Assembly: GCA_947303465.1 (NCBI GenBank)
Contig: CAMYYI010000008.1
Coordinates: 1 to 64,000 of the forward strand
Direction of reading: 5' to 3'
DNA from: an uncultured Bacteroidales bacterium
Lineage (GTDB): Bacteria > Bacteroidota > Bacteroidia > Bacteroidales > UBA932
DNA length: 64,000 nucleotides
Below are positions 25,675 to 33,995 of the stretch, piece after piece (the stretch's first letter is position 1; every line of letters begins with the position of its first letter). A program made the position numbers and the translations under genes. Below the pieces are notes generated by a model. The model ran no database searches. It saw only the letters and a program-made list of their open reading frames with translations, and was not told the DNA's origin.

Positions 25675-26694
25675 ATGGCAAATCTTACATTCAAGGATTT
25701 CAAGTCCGACCAGGAAGTCCGCTGGTGCCCCGGTTGCGGCGACCATGCCGTTCTGGCTGCTCTCCAGAGGGCTCTCCCCAAGGTCAGCTCGGCACTGAAC
25801 TACGAGAAAGAGCGTTATGTGGTAGTGTCCGGCATCGGATGCTCGTCCCGTCTGCCTTATTATATGGACACCTACGGATTCCACAGCATCCACGGGCGCG
25901 CTACCGCCATTTCCACCGGTATCAAGGTTGCCAATCCCTGGCTTACCGTCTGGCAGGCTTGCGGAGACGGTGACGCCCTGGCAATCGGCGGAAACCACTT
26001 TATCCACGCAATCAGGCGCAACATAGACATCAACATCATCCTCTTCAACAACCAGATTTACGGACTCACCAAGGGACAGTATTCTCCTACCTCCAAGTTC
26101 GGTGCGATCACCAAGACGTCTCCTTACGGTACGGTGGAGCATCCCTTCAATCCGGGATCGCTGGTGTTGGGCGCAAAGGGTACATTCTTCGCCCGTTCGC
26201 TGGATGTGGAACTGAAGCTGAATGAGGAAATCATGACCGCTGCGGCCCTGCACGACGGCTGCTCGGTTATGGAAATGCTTACCAACTGCGTCATTTTCAA
26301 CGACGGAGCGCACAAGGCTATATCTGATCCCGAAGTTCGCGCTGACCGTACCATAGTCCTGCGCGACGGCGAGAAGATGGTGTTCGGCAAGAATTCCGAA
26401 AAGGGCCTCGTGTTCGACGGACGCAAGATACGCGTGGTGCACATTGGCGAAGGCGGTTTCACTATGGAAGACGTGCTGGTGCATCATCCTCACGAGGACA
26501 ACATAGGCCTTCAGATGGCCCTGGCGGATATGAAGGGCCCCGACTATCCTGTGGCGCTCGGTGTCATCAGGGACGTCAAGGATATCACTTACGACGACGG
26601 CGTACGCGACCAGGTCAAGGACGTCATGGCGAAGTCAAAGATACACAGTGTGGATGAACTGCTTCACAGCGGGTCCACATGGGAAGTCAAATAA
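25675..26694 (+). CDS. korB: 2-oxoacid:ferredoxin oxidoreductase beta subunit (KorB-like)
   Basis: Thiamine-diphosphate-binding subunit of 339 residues. The cluster/cofactor region WCPGCGDHAVLAAL is at about 17-30 and SGIGCSSRLPYYMDTYGFHS follows. The TPP/Mg motif is GDGDALAIGGNHFIHAIRRN then DINIILFNNQIYGLTKGQ. It works with the fused KorA encoded 2 nt upstream. No separate delta ferredoxin subunit is encoded here, which is normal for this two-subunit type. Confidence 0.93.
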   Translation: MANLTFKDFKSDQEVRWCPGCGDHAVLAALQRALPKVSSALNYEKERYVVVSGIGCSSRLPYYMDTYGFHSIHGRATAISTGIKVANPWLTVWQACGDGDALAIGGNHFIHAIRRNIDINIILFNNQIYGLTKGQYSPTSKFGAITKTSPYGTVEHPFNPGSLVLGAKGTFFARSLDVELKLNEEIMTAAALHDGCSVMEMLTNCVIFNDGAHKAISDPEVRADRTIVLRDGEKMVFGKNSEKGLVFDGRKIRVVHIGEGGFTMEDVLVHHPHEDNIGLQMALADMKGPDYPVALGVIRDVKDITYDDGVRDQVKDVMAKSKIHSVDELLHSGSTWEVK

Positions 26695-26714
26695 CTAATA
26701 ACCAATATCATTAA

Positions 26715-28058
26715 ATGAAAACTACAGACATTATGGCCCGTCTCCAGGCCAAGTATCCTGGAGAGAAAGAGTATCTCCAGGCGGTTCAGGAGGTTTTGGA
26801 ATCAGTAGAGGATGTTTACAACCAGCATCCCGAATTCGAGCAGGCAAAGATAGTGGAGCGTATGGTCGAGCCCGACCGTATCTTCACTTTCCGTGTTACC
26901 TGGGTCGACGACAATGGCGAAGTGCAGACCAACACCGGTTACCGTGTACAGTTCAACAGCGCCATCGGACCTTACAAGGGAGGTCTCCGTTTCCACAGGG
27001 CTGTCACTCCTTCCATGCTCAAATTCCTCGGCTTCGAGCAGACTTTCAAGAACGCTCTGACCACTCTCCCCATGGGTGGTGCAAAGGGTGGTTCCGACTT
27101 TGATCCCAAAGGCAAGAGCAACGAGGAAATCATGCGCTTCTGCCAGGCCTTCATGATGGAGCTCTGGCAGTGCATAGGCCCCGACCAGGATATTCCTGCC
27201 GGCGACGTCGGCGTTGGCGGACGCGAGATCGGTTATCTCTATGGCATGTACAAGAAACTGGCCCGCCAGTACAATACCGGCGTGCTTACCGGTAAGGGCG
27301 GTACCTGGGGAGGCTCTATCCTGCGTCCCGAGGCTACCGGCTTCGGCGCCCTCTACTTTACCCAGAACCTGCTGCACAAGGCGGGCAAGGACATCAAGGG
27401 CATGAAGGTAGCTGTCTCCGGCTTCGGCAACGTGGCATGGGGCGCCTGCATCAAGGCCAGCGAACTCGGCGCCAAGGTGGTGGCCATCAGCGGTCCCGAC
27501 GGCGTCTGCGAGATTCCCGACGGTATTACCAGGGAGATGATTGATTACATGCTGGTTATGCGTGCCTCCAACCGCGACCGCGTTGAGGATATGGCAACCA
27601 AGTTCCCTCAGAAGGCAAGGTTCATAGCCGGAAAGAAGAGCTGGAGCATCCCTGTCGATATCGCCCTCCCTTGCGCGTTCCAGAACGAGCTGTCGGAAGA
27701 CGATGCCAAAGAACTCAAGGCCAATGGCTGCTTCTGCTGCTGCGAGGTATCCAACATGGGATGCCAGCCCGGAGCTATCCACTTCTTCCAGCACAACGGG
27801 ATACTCTTCGCTCCCGGCAAGGCTGTAAATGCAGGCGGCGTGGCGACTTCCGGCCTGGAAATGACCCAGAACGCCGAGCATATCAGCTGGAGCGGAGCCG
27901 AGGTAGATGAAAAACTGCACTTCATCATGGATTCCATCCACGAACAGTGCGTCAAGTACGGCACCCAGCCCGACGGCAGCATAGATTACGTGAAGGGAGC
28001 GAACATCGCCGGCTTCATGAAGGTGGCAACTGCCATGCTTGAGCAAGGAACGATTTAG
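26715..28058 (+). CDS. gdhA: NADP-type glutamate dehydrogenase
   Basis: Hexameric enzyme that aminates 2-oxoglutarate to glutamate. The 447 residues match the NADP-specific bacterial length. The substrate-binding segment GPYKGGLRFH, the catalytic-Lys loop PMGGAKGGSDFDPKGKS (about 122-138), DIPAGDVGVGGREIGYLYGM, and the nucleotide-binding VAVSGFGNVAWGA are all present. It follows korAB by 20 nt, so the operon supplies 2-oxoglutarate and then fixes ammonium on it. A strong bidirectional terminator follows. Confidence 0.96.
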   Translation: MKTTDIMARLQAKYPGEKEYLQAVQEVLESVEDVYNQHPEFEQAKIVERMVEPDRIFTFRVTWVDDNGEVQTNTGYRVQFNSAIGPYKGGLRFHRAVTPSMLKFLGFEQTFKNALTTLPMGGAKGGSDFDPKGKSNEEIMRFCQAFMMELWQCIGPDQDIPAGDVGVGGREIGYLYGMYKKLARQYNTGVLTGKGGTWGGSILRPEATGFGALYFTQNLLHKAGKDIKGMKVAVSGFGNVAWGACIKASELGAKVVAISGPDGVCEIPDGITREMIDYMLVMRASNRDRVEDMATKFPQKARFIAGKKSWSIPVDIALPCAFQNELSEDDAKELKANGCFCCCEVSNMGCQPGAIHFFQHNGILFAPGKAVNAGGVATSGLEMTQNAEHISWSGAEVDEKLHFIMDSIHEQCVKYGTQPDGSIDYVKGANIAGFMKVATAMLEQGTI

Positions 28059-28114
28059 CGTCCGCGCTGACGCGCTGCCCCCAGGGGCACGGGGAGCATT
28101 CCCCCCGATCCCCC
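28059..28114. other. C-rich spacer after gdhA
   Basis: About 55 bp of very GC-rich DNA between the gdhA stop and the terminator hairpin, with several runs of four to six C and G (for example CCCCCAGGGGCACGGGGAGC). There is no coding potential. Its AT-TCCCCCC runs recall the C-rich tract inside the 33771-33980 element, but similarity is short. Confidence 0.4.
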
Positions 28115-28163
28115 CTGCTAAAAAGAAAAGCCGACTGATTGCAGCCGGCTTTTCTTTTTAGCA
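28115..28163. terminator. Bidirectional terminator between gdhA and the PHP gene
   Basis: Near-perfect 22-bp inverted repeat with one mismatch: the arm CTGCTAAAAAGAAAAGCCG and its complement CGGCTTTTCTTTTTAGCAG close a small ATTG loop. A-rich and T-rich flanks on both sides allow termination of the convergent gdhA (+) and PHP (-) transcripts. Confidence 0.9.
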
Positions 28164-28171
28164 GAAATCTG

Positions 28172-29371
28172 CTATTTCTTGCGGTATTTTTCGGGCATCA
28201 CAAAGTGGTAGGAGACCGTCAGGGGCGTATCGACGTCGGTCAGCCAGTTGGCAATTGCAAAATTCACATCGAACTCGTCCAAGCCTATGGGTTTGCGGCT
28301 GTCGGAGCCGTTGATTGTGATACTCAGGTCTTCACCTCCGTTGATGTAGAGCAGACGGTTGTAAGTCAGCTGCTCGCTGCCGGGCGCCTTGGTTAAGGTA
28401 ATGGGTATGGTGCTGATATTCTTTACATTGAAAGAAACTTTTTTCTCGGAATACTTGATGTCGCTAATCTGCAGGCAGGCCTTGAGCAGCGGCTCCAGCC
28501 ATTCTGCCTTCCCGTACACGCAGCGGTCTGCGTAAGCGGCGGTGCGGCGTGCTTCCAGGGCTTCGCGTATGCCCTTCAGAGAGCGCTCGGTGGCAAATAC
28601 CAGGGTCATTGGACGGTATTCACCCTTTTCATAATCGACCCACTGGAACATGGCTTTGTGGGCGTCGGTGCCGGTAACTATCGCCAGGTCTTTCTCAATG
28701 GCCCAGTGGAAGGCTTCCGGGTCGTATCCGCTGAAACGGTTGACTATCTCTATACCGTCCATCAGCCCGGCGTTCAGGACTTCCGTATGGATGGGCCACC
28801 ATTTGGTCTCATTCCGGGCCTGCTGTTCCCAGTCGGGGTGGTTCCAGACTATGAAGGCGCCCTGGCTCCTGGCCTCTTTCAGGCCGGCTTTTATGGCCTC
28901 TTCTTCCTGCTTGAACTCATCGTTCCCGTATTTGCCGTTGTGTGCCTCGGAGGCGGCTGCAATGGCATCTCCGTCCTTGATGAAATGGGTGTTGAAATGG
29001 CCGGGGAAGATGCGGGTGCCGCGGGTGAGCTCGGCTCCGTGGATAACCAGTATGCCGTATTTCTTGGCGGTCTTGGCTGCAAGCTCGTATGAGGAGTTGC
29101 GGTTCACCTTGGCCCCGAAATCGTTAAGCAGGTGCTGGTGGTGAGTCTCCAGGTGATCGGTTATGGAGATGAAATCCAGACCGTCGAAGTCGGCTTCATC
29201 CACACGGGTGACAGGCCACACGGAGGCGTCGCTGAAGTTGGTGTGAATATGGAAATCTCCCTTGAGGGTTACATATCCCGGGATGTCGGGAATGGATGAT
29301 TTGTGGGGGACCGTAGCTGCCGCTGAAAGGCACAGGGCGGCGATCGTGAGGGTCAAAATGGTCTTCTTCAT
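28172..29371 (-). CDS. Exported PHP-domain phosphoesterase (Sb-PDE-like)
   Basis: A 399-residue secreted metal-dependent phosphoesterase. A signal peptide covers about 1-20. The PHP domain carries the metal ligands in GDFHIHTNFSDAS (about 38-50), SITDHLETHHQHLL, HGAELTRGTRIFPGHFN, WNHPDWEQQ, and TGTDAHKA. A beta-rich C-terminal region follows from about 290. Relatives in Bacteroidota are annotated as Sb-PDE-family phosphodiesterases; the physiological substrate here is unknown. It is a single gene, divergent from rpsU. Confidence 0.82.
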   Translation of the reverse strand: MKKTILTLTIAALCLSAAATVPHKSSIPDIPGYVTLKGDFHIHTNFSDASVWPVTRVDEADFDGLDFISITDHLETHHQHLLNDFGAKVNRNSSYELAAKTAKKYGILVIHGAELTRGTRIFPGHFNTHFIKDGDAIAAASEAHNGKYGNDEFKQEEEAIKAGLKEARSQGAFIVWNHPDWEQQARNETKWWPIHTEVLNAGLMDGIEIVNRFSGYDPEAFHWAIEKDLAIVTGTDAHKAMFQWVDYEKGEYRPMTLVFATERSLKGIREALEARRTAAYADRCVYGKAEWLEPLLKACLQISDIKYSEKKVSFNVKNISTIPITLTKAPGSEQLTYNRLLYINGGEDLSITINGSDSRKPIGLDEFDVNFAIANWLTDVDTPLTVSYHFVMPEKYRKK

Positions 29372-29392
29372 AAATATTTACGCTAAGCAGAA

Positions 29393-29400
29393 CAAATATA
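29393..29400 (-). promoter_or_regulatory. Promoter -7 box for the PHP phosphoesterase
   Basis: Minus-strand TATATTTG, exact TAnnTTTG, 21 nt upstream of the ATG at 29371. Confidence 0.55.
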
Positions 29401-29413
29401 TGAATTTTTTTTA

Positions 29414-29421
29414 TACCTTTG
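29414..29421 (+). promoter_or_regulatory. Promoter -7 box for rpsU
   Basis: TACCTTTG matches TAnnTTTG and is followed by a 33-nt leader that contains a strong Shine-Dalgarno sequence. No TTTG at the normal -33 spacing is seen. Confidence 0.6.
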
Positions 29422-29435
29422 CAGTCCTAAAATGA

Positions 29436-29447
29436 AAAGGGGGTGAT
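29436..29447 (+). promoter_or_regulatory. Extended Shine-Dalgarno sequence of rpsU
   Basis: AAAGGGGGTGAT pairs with the 16S rRNA 3' tail over 12 positions with a single mismatch, ending 7 nt before the ATG. Genes of this phylum rarely use Shine-Dalgarno sequences, so its presence on the bS21 gene is notable. Published work in Flavobacterium shows bS21 helps hide the anti-Shine-Dalgarno and that rpsU is autoregulated through it. Confidence 0.75.
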
Positions 29448-29454
29448 ATAAGGA

Positions 29455-29649
29455 ATGATCATCGTGCAAGTTAAAGAAGGCGAAAACATCGAGCGTGCAT
29501 TGAAAAAGTTCAAGCGCAAGTTCGAGAAGACGGGTGCTGTCCGCGAGATGCGCGCCCGCAAGAATTTCGAAAAGCCTTCCGTGAAGAGGCGCATCGCAAA
29601 GCAGAAGGCGATATACGTCCAGCATCTTCGTCTTTTGGAAGAGCAGTAA
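29455..29649 (+). CDS. rpsU: 30S ribosomal protein bS21
   Basis: A 64-residue basic protein of the small-subunit platform. MIIVQVKEGENIERALKKFK is the family signature, followed by the Arg/Lys-rich REMRARKNFEKPSVKRR tail. It is a single gene with its own promoter, an unusually strong Shine-Dalgarno sequence and a terminator right after the stop, consistent with separate autoregulated expression. Confidence 0.97.
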   Translation: MIIVQVKEGENIERALKKFKRKFEKTGAVREMRARKNFEKPSVKRRIAKQKAIYVQHLRLLEEQ

Positions 29650-29668
29650 AATTCTCAGCCCGATACAG

Positions 29669-29703
29669 GTTCCCGGAACGTCAATGTTTCGGGAACTTTT
29701 TTT
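29669..29703 (+). terminator. rpsU terminator
   Basis: GTTCCCGGAAC (29669-29679) pairs with GTTTCGGGAAC (29686-29696) around a six-base loop, with one wobble pair, followed by seven T. Confidence 0.92.
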
Positions 29704-29736
29704 ATTCCCGCATGCACCATTGTACAAATATTTTTA

Positions 29737-29744
29737 TATATTTG
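29737..29744 (+). promoter_or_regulatory. Promoter -7 box for the peptide-lipoprotein pair
   Basis: TATATTTG, exact TAnnTTTG, about 49 nt upstream of the small ORF at 29794. The intervening leader is AT-rich. The next gene pair has no other visible promoter. Confidence 0.55.
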
Positions 29745-29793
29745 CTATCTGAGTGAATAGTGTGAAACATTATTAACCATTAATTATACATTT

Positions 29794-29943
29794 ATGACCA
29801 AGAAAAAACAACAATTCACACTCGTAAAGGGGTATATGGCCCCCGCTACAGAGATTGGGCAGCAGGTCCTCGCCGACCTGCTTTGCGAAAGCCCCGACGG
29901 TTATACCGAGGAATTCGGTGACATTGAAGATTTCACTTGGTAA
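29794..29943 (+). CDS. Small acidic peptide (49 aa), paired with the downstream lipoprotein
   Basis: I do not recognise a named family. A 49-residue ORF: a basic start (MTKKKQQF), then KGYMAPATEIGQQVLADLLC, and an acidic tail ending EDFTW. It is homologous to the 40-residue ORF at 44073-44195. A gap-free match covers Pro17, Glu20, Leu29-Leu30-Cys31 and Ser33, and both peptides carry EDFT and end in Trp. Both lie 11-12 nt upstream of a fimbrillin-like lipoprotein gene. There is no signal peptide or membrane segment. I recall similar short Bacteroidales ORFs without function but cannot check. A precursor peptide, chaperone or leader-type regulator are possible roles. Confidence 0.72.
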   Translation: MTKKKQQFTLVKGYMAPATEIGQQVLADLLCESPDGYTEEFGDIEDFTW

Positions 29944-29955
29944 ACAGAAAGCGCT

Positions 29956-32900
29956 ATGAGAAAGATTTACATTTTTGCGGCGCTTGTTCTGGCCGCTGCA
30001 GTCTCCTGTTCAAAAGAGGTTGCACCCATCGAGAAGATTTCTCCTGATGTAGTACCCGAGGGCTATGTGCCCGTAACTCTCACTGCACAGCTCGATCCCG
30101 AGACCAAAGCCACCATGAATGGCAAGATCATCATGTGGGAAGTAGGTGAGGAAGTGGCTGTGTTTGCCAACGGTGCCGGCGATCCTATTCCTTTCAAGGT
30201 CATCGCTATCAACACCAACGGATCTTATGACGGTGTTCAGTTCGGCGGCAGCGTCCCCGAGGGAACCGAGACCTTCATCGCTGCTTATCCTTATCAGGAG
30301 GAAATGAAGTGCGCAGAGGGTGTCGTTACCATGTCTATCCCTTCCGAGCAGGTCATTCCGGAGGGCAAGGTAATTGCTCCCAATGCATTCGCATCCGTAG
30401 CCTATTTTGCCAGCGCCTCTTCGCTGTCCCAGTTCCGCAATGTCATGTCGCTCATCGAGTTCAACGTCGGCCAGACGCAGAACGTGAGCGAAGTTGACAT
30501 CTATTACAAGGGCGAGTCGGGCAGCGCCGGTGATATCTCCGTGACTGTAGGCGACGGAAGCCAGGCTCCCGTGATCGCCAATGCCTGCAAGTCCTTTGCC
30601 AAGGTAGTCTGCGATTTCGTTCCCGGAACCAACTACTATGCTGCCGTGGCACCTGCCGCCAACATAGAGGGATTCTCCGTATATGCACTTGCCGGAGCAA
30701 AGGCTTCCGTGAAGGAGGCCACCCGCGAGAAAGAGGACCCTATCGTGATAGAGCGCAACAAGGGCCTCAATCTCGGCGATATTACCGCTACCGAGGCTTA
30801 CAAGTATCTGGAGATTACCAAGGTTGATGAGCTTGCCGAGTTCCTTGCCGCTGCCGACACTTATCCCAATGCATGGGAAGTCCGCGTGATGAACGACATC
30901 GACTGCTCCGGCGCACAGATCGCTCCGGCAGCCAATTACGGCGGTGTCTTCGACGGACAGGGATTCACCCTCAACAACCTGACTGTCAGCAACGCCCTCT
31001 TCGCCAACCTCAAGAAGGGCGCTGAGGTCAAGAACGTCAAGGTCAACAACGGTGTCATCAACTGGACCGATCCCGTTGAGGATATGACCGGTATTGCATT
31101 CATCGCTTCTGCATCCAAGGGTAAAGTTATCGACTGCGAAGTCAAGGGTGACATCACAGTCAACACTCCTACCGCAGGCCGTATCTACTGCGCAGGTGTG
31201 GTTGGTGAGTCCACCACCGGTTATGTTTACGGCTGTAAGTTCAGCGGCAATATTGACGTTACTCTCGGAACTTCCGCAAGCTGCAGCGCTATTGCCGGTG
31301 TTGCCGCACGTGTAGGTAACAAGGCCATGGCCGAAGAAGTTATCGTCAGAGATTGCGTCAACGAGGGCAACATCAAGTTCCTCTTCAACGGTAAATCCGG
31401 AGACATGAAGAAATTCGGTATCGGCGGTGTCATAGGACAAACTCCTTCTGTTGCCAATGCAGATACGCCCATGGGCATCATTACCGACTGCGTCAATAAG
31501 GGCAACATTGAGTGGTCCTATCCTGAAGGCGGTTCCGGAAGTTATCCTGCACTCGGCGGCGTTGCCGGTATAGTTGAAGGAGAGCTTCATAACAGTTCCA
31601 ACTATGGAGATGTTAAGTACACTGGAGATATGACCAAGGTCAAAGCTGCAACCGATGCCAGCATCGGCGGCGTGGCCGGTTATGTCACTTGTGGCGCATC
31701 CAATTGCCACAACTATGGCAAGGTTTCTACCGAGGCTTATTTCGCCGGCGGTACCAGCATGGCACAGAGCGGCGGTAACAGCGACTACAGTACTTTCGGC
31801 GGTGTGTTCGGTAATGCAGGTCCTTATGCTGCCAACAAGACCAATAAGGCAGAAAGCGGCATCACCGTTTCCAATTGCTCCAATGAAGGTGTACTTGACA
31901 TTATTGCATATATGGTCAACTCAGGCGGTCCCCAGATGTGTTTCGGCGGCGTTATCGGCTATTCGAGTGCAAATGTCAGCAACTGTGAAAACAAGGGTGA
32001 GATAACTATCAAGACCCAGACCAAGACCGTCAATGCCGGTGGTATCGTCGGTTTCATGTCTGCCAACATCGATAATTGTTCCAACAGCGGCAAGTTTGTT
32101 GTTGATGGCTGCCAGGAAAAGCATCCTTCCTCCGTTACTGCCCAGAACTACGTAGGCGGTATCTATGGCCAGATTGTCTCCAAAGGTATTGCTGAGAATC
32201 TTTCCAACACCGGTGACATAACCCTCCAGAACGTGTTTACTGTTAAAGACGTTCTCAATTATGTCGGTGGTATCGGAGGCAGCTACTCGGGAGGTTTCAA
32301 GATGACCAACGCCGAGAACTCCGGAACCATTTCCTGCGTTTCCGATTCTCCGGTTTGCCTTGGCGGTCTCTTCGGTGCTGTCAACGGCATCCTGGACGGC
32401 CTCAAGAACAGCGGTGAGGTCATTTACCCCAAGACTTATTGCTCAGATGTAGACGGCAAGCAGCCCGAGGTCGGTGGTATTGCCGGTTATGCTTACACTG
32501 AGGGTGCAAACAATTTTGAAAATACCGGTAAGCTTACCAACGCTGCCGAGGGTGGTTCAATAGGCGGTCTCTTCGGATCTCACAACCCTGATGCCGGCCG
32601 TTCATTCGAGTGGAGCAACTGCACGGTCAACTGCACCATTGAGGGCGCTGCAACTGCAGGTTCTCTCCTCGGTAAGTTCCGCTATGCCTACACCGATAAG
32701 ACAAAAGCTCCTGCCACCATCAAGTTTGGTACCGCAGAAGGTCCCGTGAAGGTGGAGGGTGATGCCGCTGTCCTGAAGCTCCCTCTCGTGGGTAATGCCA
32801 ATGGCAATGTCGGTATGCCTATCAATGTCATCGTAGGCGGCGAACCTTACACTTCCTATGAGGGCATCAAGATCTTCGAGGACCTCGACAACAATTACTT

Positions 32901-33690
32901 CATCTATGAAGGCAAGAAGTATCCTGTGGTGAAGCTCGCAGACGATCGCTGGTGGATGGCCGCCCCTCTGGCTTATGTTCCTGAGGGAAAGACCGTTTCC
33001 GCTGATCCTGTTGAGGATTCCGGTATCTGGTATACCTACGACACTGACGGTACCAACTGCACTGCCAGGACCGATTTCACGGATGGCTACCTGTATGACA
33101 TCCCTACCGCTTTCGGCGTAAAGGTTGAAGATATTACCTTCGGAACCAAGGCTGATTATCAGGCTGGTACCAACGTGGGTAACTTCCGTCAGTACAAGGG
33201 TACCCAGGGTATCTGCCCTCCCGGCTGGTACATCCCTCTCAAGGAAGACTTCAACAAGCTCTGCGGTGCCTGCAACAAGGACGATTCCGTTGAGCCTGCA
33301 GAGCCTGCACTTGACGATCCTACCGCTCTCTATTACGTGACGGATTATAAGGGATCTACCGTGAAGAAGTTCAACGAGGCTGGATGGAATTTCTCATTCC
33401 TTGGCGTACGTGGCAAGACTTCCACCGCTCAGACCGGCGCTTACAATAAGGCAGCTACAGATGCTACCAAGTGCTCTGTGCCCGAATGGATCCCCAAGTC
33501 CGCTCTCAACCAGATCCTGAGTTCTACTCCTTATATGCCTAATGCGGCTGGAAACAATGTGCAGTTCTTCTGCTTGATGTCCACTTTCACCGCAGCTTAT
33601 CCTGACGGACGTCTGAGTGTCAGCTACACCAACCTTCTGCAGGGTGTTGAGGTGCGTTGCATCCGCAAGGCCGAAGAAGCAGCCCAGTAG
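29956..33690 (+). CDS. Large repeat surface lipoprotein with fimbrillin-like N-terminus and FISUMP-like C-terminus
   Basis: A 1244-residue predicted surface lipoprotein, with signal peptide and lipobox AVSC (Cys18). Residues about 30-275 resemble a fimbrillin/Mfa-like domain (ETKATMNGKIIMWEVGEEVAVF, then FIAAYPYQE). From about 325 to 920 there are at least 12 GLUG-like repeats, each a Gly-Gly-hydrophobic turn (GGVAGYV, GGVIGYS, GGLFGAV) followed by N-x-G-x-hydrophobic, expected to build a beta-helix. The C-terminal 280 residues resemble FISUMP domains (DDRWWMAAPLAYVPEG; ICPPGWYIPLKEDFNKLC; VEVRCIRK). The repeats also exist at the DNA level, so recombination could change their number. Probably an adhesin or glycan-facing protein. 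It forms a unit with the 49-aa ORF 12 nt upstream. Confidence 0.8.
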   Translation: MRKIYIFAALVLAAAVSCSKEVAPIEKISPDVVPEGYVPVTLTAQLDPETKATMNGKIIMWEVGEEVAVFANGAGDPIPFKVIAINTNGSYDGVQFGGSVPEGTETFIAAYPYQEEMKCAEGVVTMSIPSEQVIPEGKVIAPNAFASVAYFASASSLSQFRNVMSLIEFNVGQTQNVSEVDIYYKGESGSAGDISVTVGDGSQAPVIANACKSFAKVVCDFVPGTNYYAAVAPAANIEGFSVYALAGAKASVKEATREKEDPIVIERNKGLNLGDITATEAYKYLEITKVDELAEFLAAADTYPNAWEVRVMNDIDCSGAQIAPAANYGGVFDGQGFTLNNLTVSNALFANLKKGAEVKNVKVNNGVINWTDPVEDMTGIAFIASASKGKVIDCEVKGDITVNTPTAGRIYCAGVVGESTTGYVYGCKFSGNIDVTLGTSASCSAIAGVAARVGNKAMAEEVIVRDCVNEGNIKFLFNGKSGDMKKFGIGGVIGQTPSVANADTPMGIITDCVNKGNIEWSYPEGGSGSYPALGGVAGIVEGELHNSSNYGDVKYTGDMTKVKAATDASIGGVAGYVTCGASNCHNYGKVSTEAYFAGGTSMAQSGGNSDYSTFGGVFGNAGPYAANKTNKAESGITVSNCSNEGVLDIIAYMVNSGGPQMCFGGVIGYSSANVSNCENKGEITIKTQTKTVNAGGIVGFMSANIDNCSNSGKFVVDGCQEKHPSSVTAQNYVGGIYGQIVSKGIAENLSNTGDITLQNVFTVKDVLNYVGGIGGSYSGGFKMTNAENSGTISCVSDSPVCLGGLFGAVNGILDGLKNSGEVIYPKTYCSDVDGKQPEVGGIAGYAYTEGANNFENTGKLTNAAEGGSIGGLFGSHNPDAGRSFEWSNCTVNCTIEGAATAGSLLGKFRYAYTDKTKAPATIKFGTAEGPVKVEGDAAVLKLPLVGNANGNVGMPINVIVGGEPYTSYEGIKIFEDLDNNYFIYEGKKYPVVKLADDRWWMAAPLAYVPEGKTVSADPVEDSGIWYTYDTDGTNCTARTDFTDGYLYDIPTAFGVKVEDITFGTKADYQAGTNVGNFRQYKGTQGICPPGWYIPLKEDFNKLCGACNKDDSVEPAEPALDDPTALYYVTDYKGSTVKKFNEAGWNFSFLGVRGKTSTAQTGAYNKAATDATKCSVPEWIPKSALNQILSSTPYMPNAAGNNVQFFCLMSTFTAAYPDGRLSVSYTNLLQGVEVRCIRKAEEAAQ

Positions 33691-33708
33691 CAGTAAGATA
33701 CCATTATG

Positions 33709-33741
33709 AAAAAACAGCCTCCTTTCGGGGGCTGTTTTTTT
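33709..33741 (+). terminator. Terminator after the repeat lipoprotein gene
   Basis: AACAGCCTCC/GGGGGCTGTT stem with a TTTC loop, one wobble pair, A-run before and T-run after. Confidence 0.92.
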
Positions 33742-33750
33742 GTCCCTTTT

Positions 33751-33769
33751 AACCAACGCTGGTTTTTTT
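33751..33769 (+). terminator. Second, short terminator-like hairpin
   Basis: AACCA/TGGTT around ACGC followed by a run of seven T, 10 bp after the main terminator. It may act as a back-up. Confidence 0.6.
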
Positions 33770-33770
33770 C

Positions 33771-33980
33771 GCCAGCAGGAGGCCCCTCCACTCAGGAAGC
33801 CTTCGCTTCGCTCATCCCTCCCACTGCGTCATGCCCGGCCTGACCGGGCATCTCCTTGTGGGCCCCTCCCGTCTCTACGAGACGTATTCCCCCCCCCCCT
33901 GTAGTCCCCCGAGGGACATCTGCCCTGCGGGGTGGCCACGGGCGGCCACGGGCCCCTGAGTGGAGGGGCCTCCTGCTGGC
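33771..33980. repeat. 210-bp element with perfect 26-bp terminal inverted repeats
   Basis: The ends are exact inverted copies: GCCAGCAGGAGGCCCCTCCA... (33771-33796) and its complement (33955-33980). The 158-bp interior is GC-rich and non-coding. It holds an ATGCCCGG/CCGGGCAT hairpin (about 33831-33851), a run of C, GTCTC/GAGAC and GTCCC/GGGAC hairpins, and a GGCCACGGGC direct repeat. No target-site duplication is obvious. It fills most of the gap between the repeat lipoprotein and the 3' end of the surface operon; the remaining bases are the two terminators. Confidence 0.75.
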
Positions 33981-33995
33981 AGTTGAGCCCGGAAA

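Noticed and set aside
33889..33900. Run of C as a phase-variation tract
   Set aside because: It lies in non-coding DNA inside the inverted-repeat element and is not placed in a promoter spacer or reading frame; its length could also be a sequencing uncertainty.
33831..33951. CRISPR-like repeats in the GC-rich gap
   Set aside because: The repeats are inverted or adjacent, with no regular spacers and no cas genes; terminal inverted repeats explain the pattern better.
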